Shown one piece after another: positions 1-8,072 of a stretch of 64,000 nucleotides of DNA. The stretch is from Nocardia jiangxiensis NBRC 101359 (GTDB lineage Bacteria; Actinomycetota; Actinomycetes; Mycobacteriales; Mycobacteriaceae), in assembly GCF_000308615.1 (NCBI RefSeq), contig NZ_BAGB01000068.1, forward strand, positions 124,001 through 188,000, given 5' to 3'. A program made the position numbers and the translations under genes. Under the pieces are notes generated by a model, which was not told the origin of the DNA, did no database searches, and saw only the letters and a program-made list of their open reading frames with translations. Each line of letters starts with the position of its first letter. The stretch's first letter is position 1.

Positions 1-75
1 TGCACTGAGCAGACCTCCGCACTGACACGCGCCCATCTGGGTCGACCCGCGCCCGCGGACGTTCATACTGCACAT

Positions 76-924
76 ATGCCCAAGTCCCCCTGGTCCGTTC
101 CGGTCACCGAAGCACTGCACGCGAAGGGCGTGCGGATCGCCGACCTCGACACGAATGCCACCCCAGGATTCCGCGGCGACAAGAAATCCGGCGAACTGCT
201 GCTCGAGGAGCGCCGCGCGGTGCTGTCGGGACTGCAGGAGAAGCTCTACGCCAACGGCCGTTCCGGCGATCCGCGCAACATCCTGCTGGTACTGCAGGGT
301 ATGGACACCGCGGGCAAGGGCGGCATCGTGCGGCACGTGATCGGCTCGGTGGATCCGCAGGGCGTGGATCACGCCGCCTTCGGCGTGCCGACCGAACAGG
401 AACGGCGGCACCACTATCTGTGGCGGATCCGCAAACAGCTGCCGCGCGGCGGGCAGATCGGTGTGTTCGACCGTTCGCACTACGAGGACGTGCTGGTGGT
501 GCGGGTGCACGAACTGGTGCCGCCGGACGTGTGGGGCAAGCGCTACGACGAGATCAACCGCTTCGAGCGCACCGTCGCGAACGGCGGAACCACCATCGTC
601 AAGGTGGCGATGTTCGTCTCCCTGGACGAACAGCGCAAACGCCTCACCCAGCGCCTGGACCGGCCCGACAAATACTGGAAATTCGATCCGTCCGACATCG
701 ATGAGCGCGCCTACTGGCCCGCCTACCAGAAGGCCTACCAGGCCGTACTCGATCGCACCTGCACCGATTACGCGCCCTGGTACGTCATCCCGGCCGACCG
801 CAAGTGGTACTCGCGGCTCGCGGTCACCGAACTGCTCATCGACGCCCTCGAACGCCTGGATCTCAACTGGCCGCCGGCACGCTTCGACATCGAGGAACAA
901 CGCCGGCGCCTGGCCGAACTCTGA
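76..924 (+). CDS. ppk2: PPK2-family polyphosphate kinase
   Basis: This 282-residue protein looks like a complete one-domain PPK2 enzyme, which moves phosphate between polyphosphate and nucleotides in the cytoplasm. The P-loop reads GMDTAGKGG at residues 75-83, and the Walker B/lid region FDRSHYEDVL is at 131-140. The basic lid motif is followed by the conserved segment WKFDPSDIDERAYW. The length matches short single-domain PPK2 proteins. No Shine-Dalgarno sequence is visible before the ATG, so the transcript may be leaderless. The next gene begins about 180 bases downstream with its own ribosome site, so this is probably a single-gene unit. Class I, II or III specificity (ADP, GDP or AMP) cannot be told from sequence alone. 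Confidence 0.9.
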   Translation: MPKSPWSVPVTEALHAKGVRIADLDTNATPGFRGDKKSGELLLEERRAVLSGLQEKLYANGRSGDPRNILLVLQGMDTAGKGGIVRHVIGSVDPQGVDHAAFGVPTEQERRHHYLWRIRKQLPRGGQIGVFDRSHYEDVLVVRVHELVPPDVWGKRYDEINRFERTVANGGTTIVKVAMFVSLDEQRKRLTQRLDRPDKYWKFDPSDIDERAYWPAYQKAYQAVLDRTCTDYAPWYVIPADRKWYSRLAVTELLIDALERLDLNWPPARFDIEEQRRRLAEL

Positions 925-1106
925 ACGGCCGCACTTGGAGTTCGTCACCGGAAATCGGGGCCCGTCACCGAGAGTTCACACACCTCGAGGAAGAAATCTC
1001 GGGATGCTCTCAGGTTCACCCGCAATCATGTGGTCCGAACGCCCCGTGACGGCCGACGGCCCGTACCATCGGGGCGGCACGGCTGTCGGACCAACACAGG
1101 AAAGGC

Positions 1107-1898
1107 GTGGTGAACTCCGAGGTGAGCAAGAATCCGCGTGGTAAGAACTCACTCGCCGCGGTGAAGGGTGGCGATCGCACCCGCACGATCCTGATCCAGG
1201 TGGCCGTCGTGGTCGTCCTGCTCGCGCTCATCGCCGCCATCGCGATCAGCATCGCGATCAAGCATTCGAACAATGTGAAACGGGATGCCGCGAACCGTCC
1301 GGCGGTCACCGCGCCCGCCTCGCCCGACGGCCTGACCGGATCGATCACCGACAAGGGCGCGATCCGCATCGGCAAGCCCGGCGCGAAGGCCACCGTGCGC
1401 GTCGTCGCCGACCTGCAGTGCCCGGTGTGCAAGCAGTTCGAGGCGGCCAACGGCCAGGTCCTGAGCGACGAGGTGAACAACGGCAACATCGCAGTCGAGT
1501 ACAACGTGATCTCGTTCCTGGATCAGAATTCGGGCGGCACGCGCTACTCCTCGCGCGGCGCGAACGCGGCCTACTGCGTCGCGGACGCCGACCCGTCCAA
1601 GTTCCAGGCCTGGCTCAGCGCGATGTACCAGCAGCAGCCCGAGGAGGGCGCCGGCGGCCTGCCGGACAGCAAGATCATCCAGATCGCCACGGCCACCGGC
1701 ATCACCGATCCCTCGGTGGCCAAGTGCATCACCGACGACAAATTCGACGCCTACGTGCAGAAGAGCACCCAGGACGTGTTCAGCACCGGCATCAACGGCA
1801 CGCCGACCGTCTTCGTGAACGGCACGAAGGTGCAGACCCAGGATGCGCTGTTCACCCCCGGCGGGATGAAGAGTTCGATCGAGGCCGCACTCAAGTGA
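1107..1898 (+). CDS. Membrane-anchored DsbA-like thiol oxidoreductase
   Basis: A 263-residue protein with a short basic N-terminus, one membrane segment (about residues 28-52) and an extracytoplasmic thioredoxin-fold domain of the DsbA family. The active site is C105-P-V-C108 in the context DLQCPVCKQF, and the cis-proline loop is near GTPTVFVNG. It should oxidise cysteines of exported proteins. Two GTG codons follow an AGGAAAGG ribosome site at 1107 and 1110; the second has the better spacing, so the protein may be one residue shorter. The stop overlaps the start of a VKOR gene (GTGA), which would reoxidise it. This pairing is common in actinobacteria that lack DsbB. Confidence 0.88.
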   Translation: MVNSEVSKNPRGKNSLAAVKGGDRTRTILIQVAVVVVLLALIAAIAISIAIKHSNNVKRDAANRPAVTAPASPDGLTGSITDKGAIRIGKPGAKATVRVVADLQCPVCKQFEAANGQVLSDEVNNGNIAVEYNVISFLDQNSGGTRYSSRGANAAYCVADADPSKFQAWLSAMYQQQPEEGAGGLPDSKIIQIATATGITDPSVAKCITDDKFDAYVQKSTQDVFSTGINGTPTVFVNGTKVQTQDALFTPGGMKSSIEAALK

Positions 1899-2461
1899 TC
1901 TCCGTACCACCTCGTACCGCGTGGCTGCTGCTGGTCGGCACCGTCGCGGGCTGGATCTCCTCGATCGTGCTGACGGTCGACGATTTCAAGCTGCTGATGA
2001 ATCCGGCCTACGTGCCGTCCTGCAACATCAACCCGATCATCGCGTGTGGTTCGGTGATGGCGTCCAAGGAAGCGCACGTGTTCGGATTCCCGAATCCGAT
2101 CATCGGCGTGGTCGGCTTCTCGGTCGCGGTGACGATGGCCGTACTCGCGGTCGCGGGTGTGGCGCTGCCGCGGTGGTTCTGGGGTGGGCTGTGGCTCGGT
2201 CTCGTGGCGGGCATGGTGTTCATCTGCTGGCTGATCTTCCACACGCTCTACCGGATCGGCGCACTGTGCCCGTACTGCATGGTCGTGTGGGCGTTCACGC
2301 CGATCCTGCTGGCCTCGGTGACCAGTCAGATCTGGGGTAATGCCCGGGGTGCGCTGCGGATCGTGGTGGAGTGGCGCTGGACCTTCGTGATCGTGTTCTA
2401 CGCGATCGTGCTGGTGATGGTGTTCCTGCGCTTCCAGACCTACTGGACGTCGCTGATCTGA
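1895..2461 (+). CDS. Vitamin K epoxide reductase family protein (VKOR, DsbB analogue)
   Basis: A 188-residue integral membrane protein with four to five hydrophobic helices. It carries the VKOR signature: the loop cysteines C43 and C51 with the following Ser (CNINPIIACGS), and the redox pair C125-P-Y-C128. In bacteria such proteins pass electrons from a DsbA-like partner to menaquinone, so that disulfide formation can turn over. The start GTG at 1895 overlaps the stop of the upstream DsbA-like gene by four bases (GTGA), so the two are probably translationally coupled. The gene is convergent with the HtrA-like gene and is followed by a hairpin inside that gene's 3' end. Confidence 0.92.
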   Translation: MISVPPRTAWLLLVGTVAGWISSIVLTVDDFKLLMNPAYVPSCNINPIIACGSVMASKEAHVFGFPNPIIGVVGFSVAVTMAVLAVAGVALPRWFWGGLWLGLVAGMVFICWLIFHTLYRIGALCPYCMVVWAFTPILLASVTSQIWGNARGALRIVVEWRWTFVIVFYAIVLVMVFLRFQTYWTSLI

Positions 2462-2474
2462 GTCGTTGCCGTCC

Positions 2475-2516
2475 CCTGGCCTCGATCGCCCTCAGTTGGG
2501 CGGACCCGAGGCCAGG
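2475..2516. terminator. Bidirectional hairpin between VKOR and htrA-like genes
   Basis: A perfect 10-bp inverted repeat, CCTGGCCTCG (2475-2484) and CGAGGCCAGG (2507-2516), with an inner GCCC/GGGC pairing. It lies at the convergent gene ends and includes the last codons of the minus-strand protease gene. There is no T-run, which is usual for terminators in this group. Confidence 0.5.
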
Positions 2517-3622
2517 ACGACGGCGACCACGCGCCGCGAGCCGTCCGGTTCGGTCAGGTCCAGACGCACCGTGTCATCCGGTTTGCGGACGTTGAGCACG
2601 TATTTCAGCGTTTTCGCCGAGGAGACGGGATGTCCGTCGACGGCGGTGATCACCTCGCCCACGGTGAGTCCGGCGGCATAGGCGGGAAGTCCGTAGATGC
2701 TCACGTCGACCCGGGCGCCGCCGATGGCCGCATCCGAGGTCAGCACGCCCAATGTCGCGGTGGGACCGATGTGCACGGTGTCCGTGGGTGCGCCGGAACG
2801 GATCTGCCGCACGATCTCCATCGCCCGATCGATCGGCACCGCGTAGCCGGTGGCCCGCCCGTCGGTCCTGGTCAACTCCCCCGACGCGGCGGTCACCACG
2901 CCGACGACCGCGCCGCTGCGATCCACCACCGCGCCGCCGGACTGCCCGGAGGCCACCGGCGCGTCCAGTTCGAGCATTCCGGTCAGGGCCTTACGACTCA
3001 GATCGGCGGCGTCGCGCGCGACGATCGAGGTGTTCAGGGAGGTCACGGTGCCGGGCTCCGCGGTGGGATGTCCGGTGCCGCCCGCATTGCCGATGGCCAT
3101 GATCTGATCGCCGAGGCGCAGAGCCGACGACGCGCCCAGGCGGACGCTCGGCAGTCCCTCGGCCCCGTTCAGCGAGAGCAGTGCGATATCGGCGGTGCTG
3201 TCGTAGCCCAGGACGGTCGCCGGGAATTGCGCACCCGTGCCCACATCGCCGACGGTGATGACCTCGGCGCCCTTGACCACGTGATGACTGGTCAGCACCT
3301 GCCCGTCCGCGGACAGCACGATGCCCGAACCCGCCGCCCCCATGCCGGTCGGCTCGATCGAGACGTTGATGTTGACCAGTTCCGGCTCCACTGTCCGGGC
3401 GATCGCGACCGGATCCATCGGCGGCAGCGGCGGCGGCGCGGTGGTGGTCTCGGTGACCTCGGGTCCGGTCACCCAGTGCGGCAGACCACCCTGTAACCCC
3501 AGCGCGACGACCACCGCGAGCAGCACGGCCAGCACGCCCGCGGCCGTACGTCCGGTCCTGCCGACCCGACCGGGCACATCAACGTTCCCCACGTCATCGT
3601 TCTGCGGCCGCTCGTCGGACAT
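2492..3622 (-). CDS. HtrA/DegP-like membrane-anchored serine protease with PDZ domain
   Basis: A 376-residue S1C protease: a short cytoplasmic tail, one membrane segment (TAAGVLAVLLAVVVALGLQG), a trypsin-like domain and a C-terminal PDZ domain. The triad is visible as His in LTSHHVVKG, Asp in STADIALL and Ser in ASGQSGGAVV, where GQSGGA replaces the more usual GNSGGP. It should degrade or survey misfolded envelope proteins. ATG at 3622 is preferred because GGGAG lies five bases before it; an in-frame GTG at 3628 has no room for a ribosome site. It sits tail to tail with the DsbA-like/VKOR pair, another envelope protein-folding function, but on the opposite strand. Confidence 0.88.
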   Translation of the reverse strand: MSDERPQNDDVGNVDVPGRVGRTGRTAAGVLAVLLAVVVALGLQGGLPHWVTGPEVTETTTAPPPLPPMDPVAIARTVEPELVNINVSIEPTGMGAAGSGIVLSADGQVLTSHHVVKGAEVITVGDVGTGAQFPATVLGYDSTADIALLSLNGAEGLPSVRLGASSALRLGDQIMAIGNAGGTGHPTAEPGTVTSLNTSIVARDAADLSRKALTGMLELDAPVASGQSGGAVVDRSGAVVGVVTAASGELTRTDGRATGYAVPIDRAMEIVRQIRSGAPTDTVHIGPTATLGVLTSDAAIGGARVDVSIYGLPAYAAGLTVGEVITAVDGHPVSSAKTLKYVLNVRKPDDTVRLDLTEPDGSRRVVAVVLASGPPN

Positions 3623-3757
3623 GGGCACTCCCGCCTCGTGCGCGCCCCTCGGGCGTCGGCGTTTGTGTTTTCATGTGTACCACCCAGTGTTCGAACTACG
3701 CTCCCCTTCCGCGAGAGGTATTCGGGCCATTGTGCGATCGGAACCTTCTGCGGCCGA

Positions 3758-4534
3758 TCAGGACTGGTGATTCAAAACCGCGATGCCGAACATGAAGGCC
3801 GTGCCCGCGACCGTGCAGAACAGGGTGAGCCGGGAGGGGTGTCCGGCGTGCGCCTCGGGCAGGATGTCGGCGGTCGCCAGGTAGAGCAGGAATCCGGCGA
3901 AATAACCGAGATATAGTCCGGTCGCCTCGGGGGGAACCCGGATGAGCGTGCCGATCGTCGCGCCGGCCACCGGGGCCAGCGCGTCCAGGGTCAGCAGCAG
4001 CAGGGCGCGGCGGCGGGCGTTGCCGTAGAGGGTGGTGATGGTGAAGGTGTTGAACCCGTCGGCGAAGTCGTGACAGATCACCGCGATGGCCACCGCCGTG
4101 CCCACCCCCGTGCCCGCCTGGAAGCTCAGCCCGATGCCGAGGCCGTCCAGGGTGCTGTGGAAGATCAGCCCACCCGCCGCGAGCAGGCCCACCGACTCGA
4201 AACCGTGTGTATGCGCACCGAATTCGAATTCGTGTGCGGTGTGTATGGCCACCGCGCGCTCGATGATGTGGATGGTCAGGAAACCCACCACCGCGGCCAC
4301 CAGCGCGATCGGCACCCCGGCGATGGACTGCGGGGTCTGTTCGAGCGCCTCGGGCAGCAGATCGAACGGCACCACACCCAGCATCACCCCCGCCGCCAGT
4401 CCCAGAACGGCGTGTTTGCGATCCCCGATCCGCACCGCGACGAGACCACCGATCAGTGTCGAACACATCGACACCAACGCCACCAGGATCGCCATCGGTC
4501 CAGCATGTGACATGTGCGGGCACACCCGGCGCAC
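3758..4534 (-). CDS. ZIP-family metal transporter
   Basis: A 258-residue polytopic membrane protein of the ZIP family, expected to import zinc or another divalent metal. Metal-binding helices show as ICHDFADGFN and FHSTLDGLGIG, variants of the family's HNxPEG and HSxxDG motifs, and a His-rich loop (HTAHEFEFGAHTHGFE) lies between helices as usual. Several starts are possible (GTG 4534, ATG 4513, ATG 4495), none with a strong ribosome site, so the N-terminus is uncertain by up to 13 residues. It is divergent from adhC, whose enzyme needs zinc; a functional link is only an inference. Confidence 0.85.
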   Translation of the reverse strand: MRRVCPHMSHAGPMAILVALVSMCSTLIGGLVAVRIGDRKHAVLGLAAGVMLGVVPFDLLPEALEQTPQSIAGVPIALVAAVVGFLTIHIIERAVAIHTAHEFEFGAHTHGFESVGLLAAGGLIFHSTLDGLGIGLSFQAGTGVGTAVAIAVICHDFADGFNTFTITTLYGNARRRALLLLTLDALAPVAGATIGTLIRVPPEATGLYLGYFAGFLLYLATADILPEAHAGHPSRLTLFCTVAGTAFMFGIAVLNHQS

Positions 4535-4559
4535 ATGCTACCGGCGAGTTCGCCGACGT

Positions 4560-4570
4560 TTTGCAAAGCT
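4560..4570. promoter_or_regulatory. RamB-like box upstream of adhC
   Basis: On the minus strand this reads AGCTTTGCAAA, one base away from the core AACTTTGCAAA of the RamB consensus known from Corynebacterium glutamicum. It lies 27 bases before the adhC ATG, between the divergent ZIP and adhC genes. A ramB gene is present at 30807-32216, and RamB controls an alcohol dehydrogenase gene in C. glutamicum. Confidence 0.45.
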
Positions 4571-4596
4571 AAGGATGCAAGAGTAGGCATGAATTC

Positions 4597-5649
4597 ATGA
4601 CCACTGCCGCGGCATACGCCCTCTCCACTCCTGACGGCCGGTTCGAGAAGACCTCTATCGAACGGCGTGAACTCGGCCCGCACGATGTGCTCATCGACAT
4701 CAAGTACGCGGGCATCTGCCACTCGGACATCCACACCGCCCGCAACGAATGGCACCGCACCAGTTACCCCTGCATTCCCGGACACGAGATCGCGGGCGTT
4801 GTCGCCGGGGTCGGCACGGCGGTGACCCGGCACAAGGTCGGCGACCGCGTCGGCGTCGGCTGCATGGTCGACTCCTGCGGCAAGTGCGGCTCGTGCCTGG
4901 CCGGCGAGGAGCAGTATTGCACCGGCGGCGGCACCATGACCTACAACACCCGCGTCTCCGAGGAGTTCCAGCCCGGCGGCACCACCTACGGCGGTTACTC
5001 CACCCAGGTCGTGGTGACCGAGAATTTCGTGCTGGCCATTCCGGAGGGCATCGGCCTGGACGTGGCCGCGCCGCTGCTGTGCGCGGGCATCACGCTCTAC
5101 TCACCGCTGCGGCACTGGAATGCCGGTCCGGGCAAACAGGTGGCGATCATCGGCATGGGCGGACTCGGACACATCGGGGTGAAGATCGCCGCGGCCCTCG
5201 GAGCCGAGGTGACGGTGCTCAGTCAATCGCTCGGCAAACAGGAGGACGGCCGTCGTTTCGGCGCACAGCACTACTACGCGACCTCGGACGAACAAACCTT
5301 CAAGGATCTGCGCGGACGTTTCGATCTGATCATCAACACCGTGTCGGCGAATCTGCCGATCGACAACTACATGCGACTGCTGAATCTCGATGGCACGCTG
5401 GTGATTCTGGGCCTGCCCGACAAACCGCTGTCGGTGCAGCCGTTCACGCTGGCGAATTTCCGGCGTTCGCTGGCCGGTTCGATGATCGGCGGTATCGCAC
5501 AGACCCAGGAGATGCTGAATTTCTGTGCCGAACACGGGATCGGCGCGGATATCGAGGTCATCTCCGCCGACGGAATCGATGCAGCTTATGAGCGCGTACT
5601 GGCCAGCGACGTCCGCTATCGGTTCGTGATCGACGCCGCCACCATGTGA
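4597..5649 (+). CDS. adhC: Zinc-dependent NADP-type alcohol dehydrogenase, AdhC-like
   Basis: A 350-residue medium-chain dehydrogenase/reductase of the cinnamyl-alcohol dehydrogenase type, closely resembling mycobacterial AdhC. Catalytic zinc ligands appear in GICHSDIH and GHEIAG, the structural zinc cysteines in CGKCGSCLAGEEQYC, and the coenzyme loop in GMGGLGHIGVKIA. It should interconvert primary alcohols and aldehydes with NADP(H). The ATG lacks a clear Shine-Dalgarno sequence. A RamB-like box 27 bases upstream suggests carbon-source control together with aceA. No co-transcribed gene follows closely. Confidence 0.92.
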   Translation: MTTAAAYALSTPDGRFEKTSIERRELGPHDVLIDIKYAGICHSDIHTARNEWHRTSYPCIPGHEIAGVVAGVGTAVTRHKVGDRVGVGCMVDSCGKCGSCLAGEEQYCTGGGTMTYNTRVSEEFQPGGTTYGGYSTQVVVTENFVLAIPEGIGLDVAAPLLCAGITLYSPLRHWNAGPGKQVAIIGMGGLGHIGVKIAAALGAEVTVLSQSLGKQEDGRRFGAQHYYATSDEQTFKDLRGRFDLIINTVSANLPIDNYMRLLNLDGTLVILGLPDKPLSVQPFTLANFRRSLAGSMIGGIAQTQEMLNFCAEHGIGADIEVISADGIDAAYERVLASDVRYRFVIDAATM

Positions 5650-5772
5650 TGTCCGGACCGGTCGAATTCTCGCCGCGTGCGGTTCGACCGGTCCACATCG
5701 CTTTCGCAACCGAATGGCTATCACTCGCGCACACGCGCTGTAATCGATTGTGGCGCAATATTTCAATACCGA

Positions 5773-5788
5773 TGTGATGCTCATCACC
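5773..5788. promoter_or_regulatory. CRP/GlxR-type cAMP receptor protein box
   Basis: TGTGATGCTCATCACC matches TGTGA-N6-TCACA at nine of ten half-site bases and contains the inverted repeat GTGATG-CT-CATCAC. It lies 138 bases upstream of the secreted glycine-zipper protein gene. CRP-family regulators recognise this pattern in mycobacteria and corynebacteria. Confidence 0.45.
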
Positions 5789-5925
5789 AGGTTTGCGTAC
5801 TCCTGATTCCTCCACTACTAATTGATGCGTTCGATTCGCACACAGCAGCTGACTGGCGATTCGCATGGGGGAGCCGAGATCTGGGGAATCCGTGGGGGAT
5901 CGTCGTGTCAGGGAGGGAAATCAAC

Positions 5926-6546
5926 ATGAAATTCGGGAAGCTCACCGGCATCGTTCTCATGGCGATCAGCGCCGTCGGTATCACCGCCGGAACCGCATAT
6001 GCCGCACCGGCCCCCGCGCAGCCCGCGGCCGTGCACAATGACGCGACGTCCGGCGTGGACAACGGAATCCATTACCAGACTTCGATTTCCCCGGCGAGCA
6101 GGGTCATCACCGCGCAGGTCGACGCCGGTCGTTTCGTGGCCGCTCCGGACGGTTCCACGGTCGCCTTGAAATCCGACACCGGTGCGACGCTGGATCAGGT
6201 CGCACTGCGCGGGAACATCGGCGGGCACGCCTTCACCGCCGCCGAGCGGATCAGCGCCGACGGCCACACCCTGACCCTGACCCCGCAGGTCGCTCCGCAG
6301 GAGATCGGCCAGGTCAAGGACATCAACGCGATGAACAACCTGTGGTACCAGGTGCAGAAGAACCTGCCCGGCGTGGCCATCGGGGGCATTCTGGGCGGCT
6401 TCCTCGGCAGCCTCCTGGGCTTCGGCATCCTGAGCATCATCACCGGCCCGGTCGGCGGTCTCGTCGGCGCCATCGCGGGCGGTTACGCCATGGGCGGCAA
6501 GCAGTTCCTGGACGCGGTGCAGGCGGTTGCCACCGGCAAGCCGTGA
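5926..6546 (+). CDS. Secreted glycine-zipper protein of unknown function
   Basis: A 206-residue exported protein. A signal peptide ends near TAYA-APAP (about residue 26). It is followed by a roughly 110-residue hydrophilic domain and a C-terminal, glycine-rich hydrophobic zone (about residues 145-195) with repeated GxxxG steps such as GGILGGFLGS and GGLVGAIAGG. Glycine zippers of this kind insert in or pack against membranes. The ATG at 5926 is chosen because GGGAGG lies nine bases upstream and the signal peptide begins here. A CRP-like box lies upstream and a strong terminator follows, so the gene is transcribed alone. I do not recognise a characterised family; similar secreted proteins are common in Nocardia-type genomes. 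Confidence 0.75.
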   Translation: MKFGKLTGIVLMAISAVGITAGTAYAAPAPAQPAAVHNDATSGVDNGIHYQTSISPASRVITAQVDAGRFVAAPDGSTVALKSDTGATLDQVALRGNIGGHAFTAAERISADGHTLTLTPQVAPQEIGQVKDINAMNNLWYQVQKNLPGVAIGGILGGFLGSLLGFGILSIITGPVGGLVGAIAGGYAMGGKQFLDAVQAVATGKP

Positions 6547-6574
6547 TTCGCCGAGTGCCGATCAGACGTCATCG

Positions 6575-6608
6575 ACGGGCCCGCGTACCTGGTGCGCGGG
6601 CCCGTTTC
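6575..6608 (+). terminator. Rho-independent terminator of the glycine-zipper gene
   Basis: A perfect 11-bp stem (6575-6585 with 6595-6605), a nine-base loop, then a short T stretch (GTTTCG). It starts 29 bases after the stop codon at 6546. Confidence 0.75.
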
Positions 6609-6734
6609 GTAGCACACACGGAAATGTGAAATACCGTAATTCGGGGTGCGATCGACACTCCGCCGCGGTGATTTCTGCGTCGCGTATTCCGGTCCGAGCA
6701 GAAATTCACCGGCACGGAAAATCCCGCGGGAACG

Positions 6735-7637
6735 TCAACGCCGGCAGACCCGGCCCTTATAGGACGGATCCAGCGCCCGCAGAACGAGCTGAATCGCTAT
6801 CGGCGACCGCGGAAGTCCGACATGCGTGACATCGGCCCCGGCGCACACCGTCTGCAGCCAGATATTGTCGACCACCGCCCGGGGACCCGCGCGCAGAAAA
6901 GTCGATTCCGGCGGGGTCGTCGTATCGTCCATTCGGGTCGCGATCACCGTGTAGTCGACGCCGGGCACGGTATCGCCGCCCGCGTTGAGATGGGTCAGGA
7001 ACTTGCTACCGCTGATCTGCTGGACCGCGGAAACCCCCAGCACACCGGTCACCGCACCGGCCACCGGCCCCGCCGCACTCGCGGTGTCCAGCGGATATCC
7101 CAGCAGAACAGATGTCGAACCGTGATTGGTGGCGCCCAGGGTCACGAGTTTTCGCACCACGTTCCGCTGCGGATCGGCCGCATCGGCGCCACCGCCGAAC
7201 CGCAGGTACTGCCGGGCCACAACCCCGCCCTGGGAGTGCGCCACCAGATCCACGTGCTCGGAAGACGTTGCGGCACGGACCTTTCCGATGAAGTTCGCCA
7301 GCTCCACCGCCGACTTGCCGATATCCCCGGTGCCGTAGATGCCCGGCATCCTGCCGAGCAGACTCGCGGTGTCGCGGCCGTAGTTGAGCGCGTACACGCA
7401 ATACCCCTGCGCCTTCAGCGCCGGAGCGAGCTTGTTCCAGTTGTCCTGATTGCCCCAGGTGCCGTGCACGAGCACGACCGGATCGGGATGCGCCGTCGAG
7501 GGCCTGCACCGCCAGTCGTTCGCACCGGGCGGTGGCGCGCTGCCGTCGAGTACGGGCGCCGCGGCCGCGGAGGGTCCACCGATTCCGACCGTCGCGCACA
7601 GGGCCAGAACGGCCAGGAGAACAGCCGACGCACGCAT
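6735..7637 (-). CDS. Secreted lipase/esterase (lipase class 2 type)
   Basis: A 300-residue alpha/beta hydrolase with a signal peptide (cleavage near SAAAAP, residue about 27). The oxyanion segment VVLVHGTWGNQDNW and nucleophile elbow VAHSQGGVVA (Ser of GHSxG type) are clear, and a late Asp and His complete a plausible triad. It should hydrolyse triacylglycerols or esters outside the cell. The ATG at 7637 is preferred over an in-frame ATG 39 bases further upstream because AAGGAG lies six bases before it and the signal peptide starts there. It stands alone, with an antitoxin-like gene upstream on the same strand. Confidence 0.85.
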   Translation of the reverse strand: MRASAVLLAVLALCATVGIGGPSAAAAPVLDGSAPPPGANDWRCRPSTAHPDPVVLVHGTWGNQDNWNKLAPALKAQGYCVYALNYGRDTASLLGRMPGIYGTGDIGKSAVELANFIGKVRAATSSEHVDLVAHSQGGVVARQYLRFGGGADAADPQRNVVRKLVTLGATNHGSTSVLLGYPLDTASAAGPVAGAVTGVLGVSAVQQISGSKFLTHLNAGGDTVPGVDYTVIATRMDDTTTPPESTFLRAGPRAVVDNIWLQTVCAGADVTHVGLPRSPIAIQLVLRALDPSYKGRVCRR

Positions 7638-7776
7638 CCGCCCTCTCCTTCGCGGCGAAGTGAAGTCTCGGGACATCCATCAGATCGTAGGGCCGAATGC
7701 GAAAAAAGCCATGCAGGCGGCCTGCGAAACAGCTGTGGGGCGATGCCTCGCATCGCCCCACAGCCAGGTAGAAAGC

Positions 7777-7974
7777 TTATTCTCGGGTTTTTTCGCGCAG
7801 CGCCTTCTTGGCCGCTTCCTGAGCCGCGTCGACCTGACCGGAGAATTTGCCACCGGTCTTCGCATCGACGGCGTCACCGGCCTTATCGATCAGCGGATCG
7901 AGCTTGTCGGCGTGCTGCCCGGCCGCGTCCACGGCCTTCTCGGCGACATCCTTGAACTTGTCGAACATTCCCAT
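7777..7974 (-). CDS. Small MT0933-type antitoxin-like protein, orphan
   Basis: A 65-residue charged helical protein, MGMFDKFKDVAEKAVDAAG at the start and TGGKFSGQVDAAQEAAK later. This is the pattern of the actinobacterial family named after the M. tuberculosis antitoxin MT0933 (Rv0909). The ATG at 7974 follows AGGAG with six bases of spacing. In M. tuberculosis the relative is paired with a toxin gene; here no toxin-like gene is adjacent, the neighbours being a lipase and an unknown protein. It may be a stress or housekeeping protein wrongly labelled antitoxin, and I see no evidence for a toxin-antitoxin module. Confidence 0.6.
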   Translation of the reverse strand: MGMFDKFKDVAEKAVDAAGQHADKLDPLIDKAGDAVDAKTGGKFSGQVDAAQEAAKKALREKTRE

Positions 7975-8072
7975 GGGGATCTCCTGGTCAGAAAACGATA
8001 GTTCCCACACAGCTAACCCGACCGGGCGAGCGAACGGAACCCGGGCCGCGCTCGGCGGAGTCGGCCGCGAGG

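Noticed and set aside
1..75. Possible gene end or promoter at the window edge
   Set aside because: Nothing beyond ordinary upstream DNA of the PPK2 gene can be supported.
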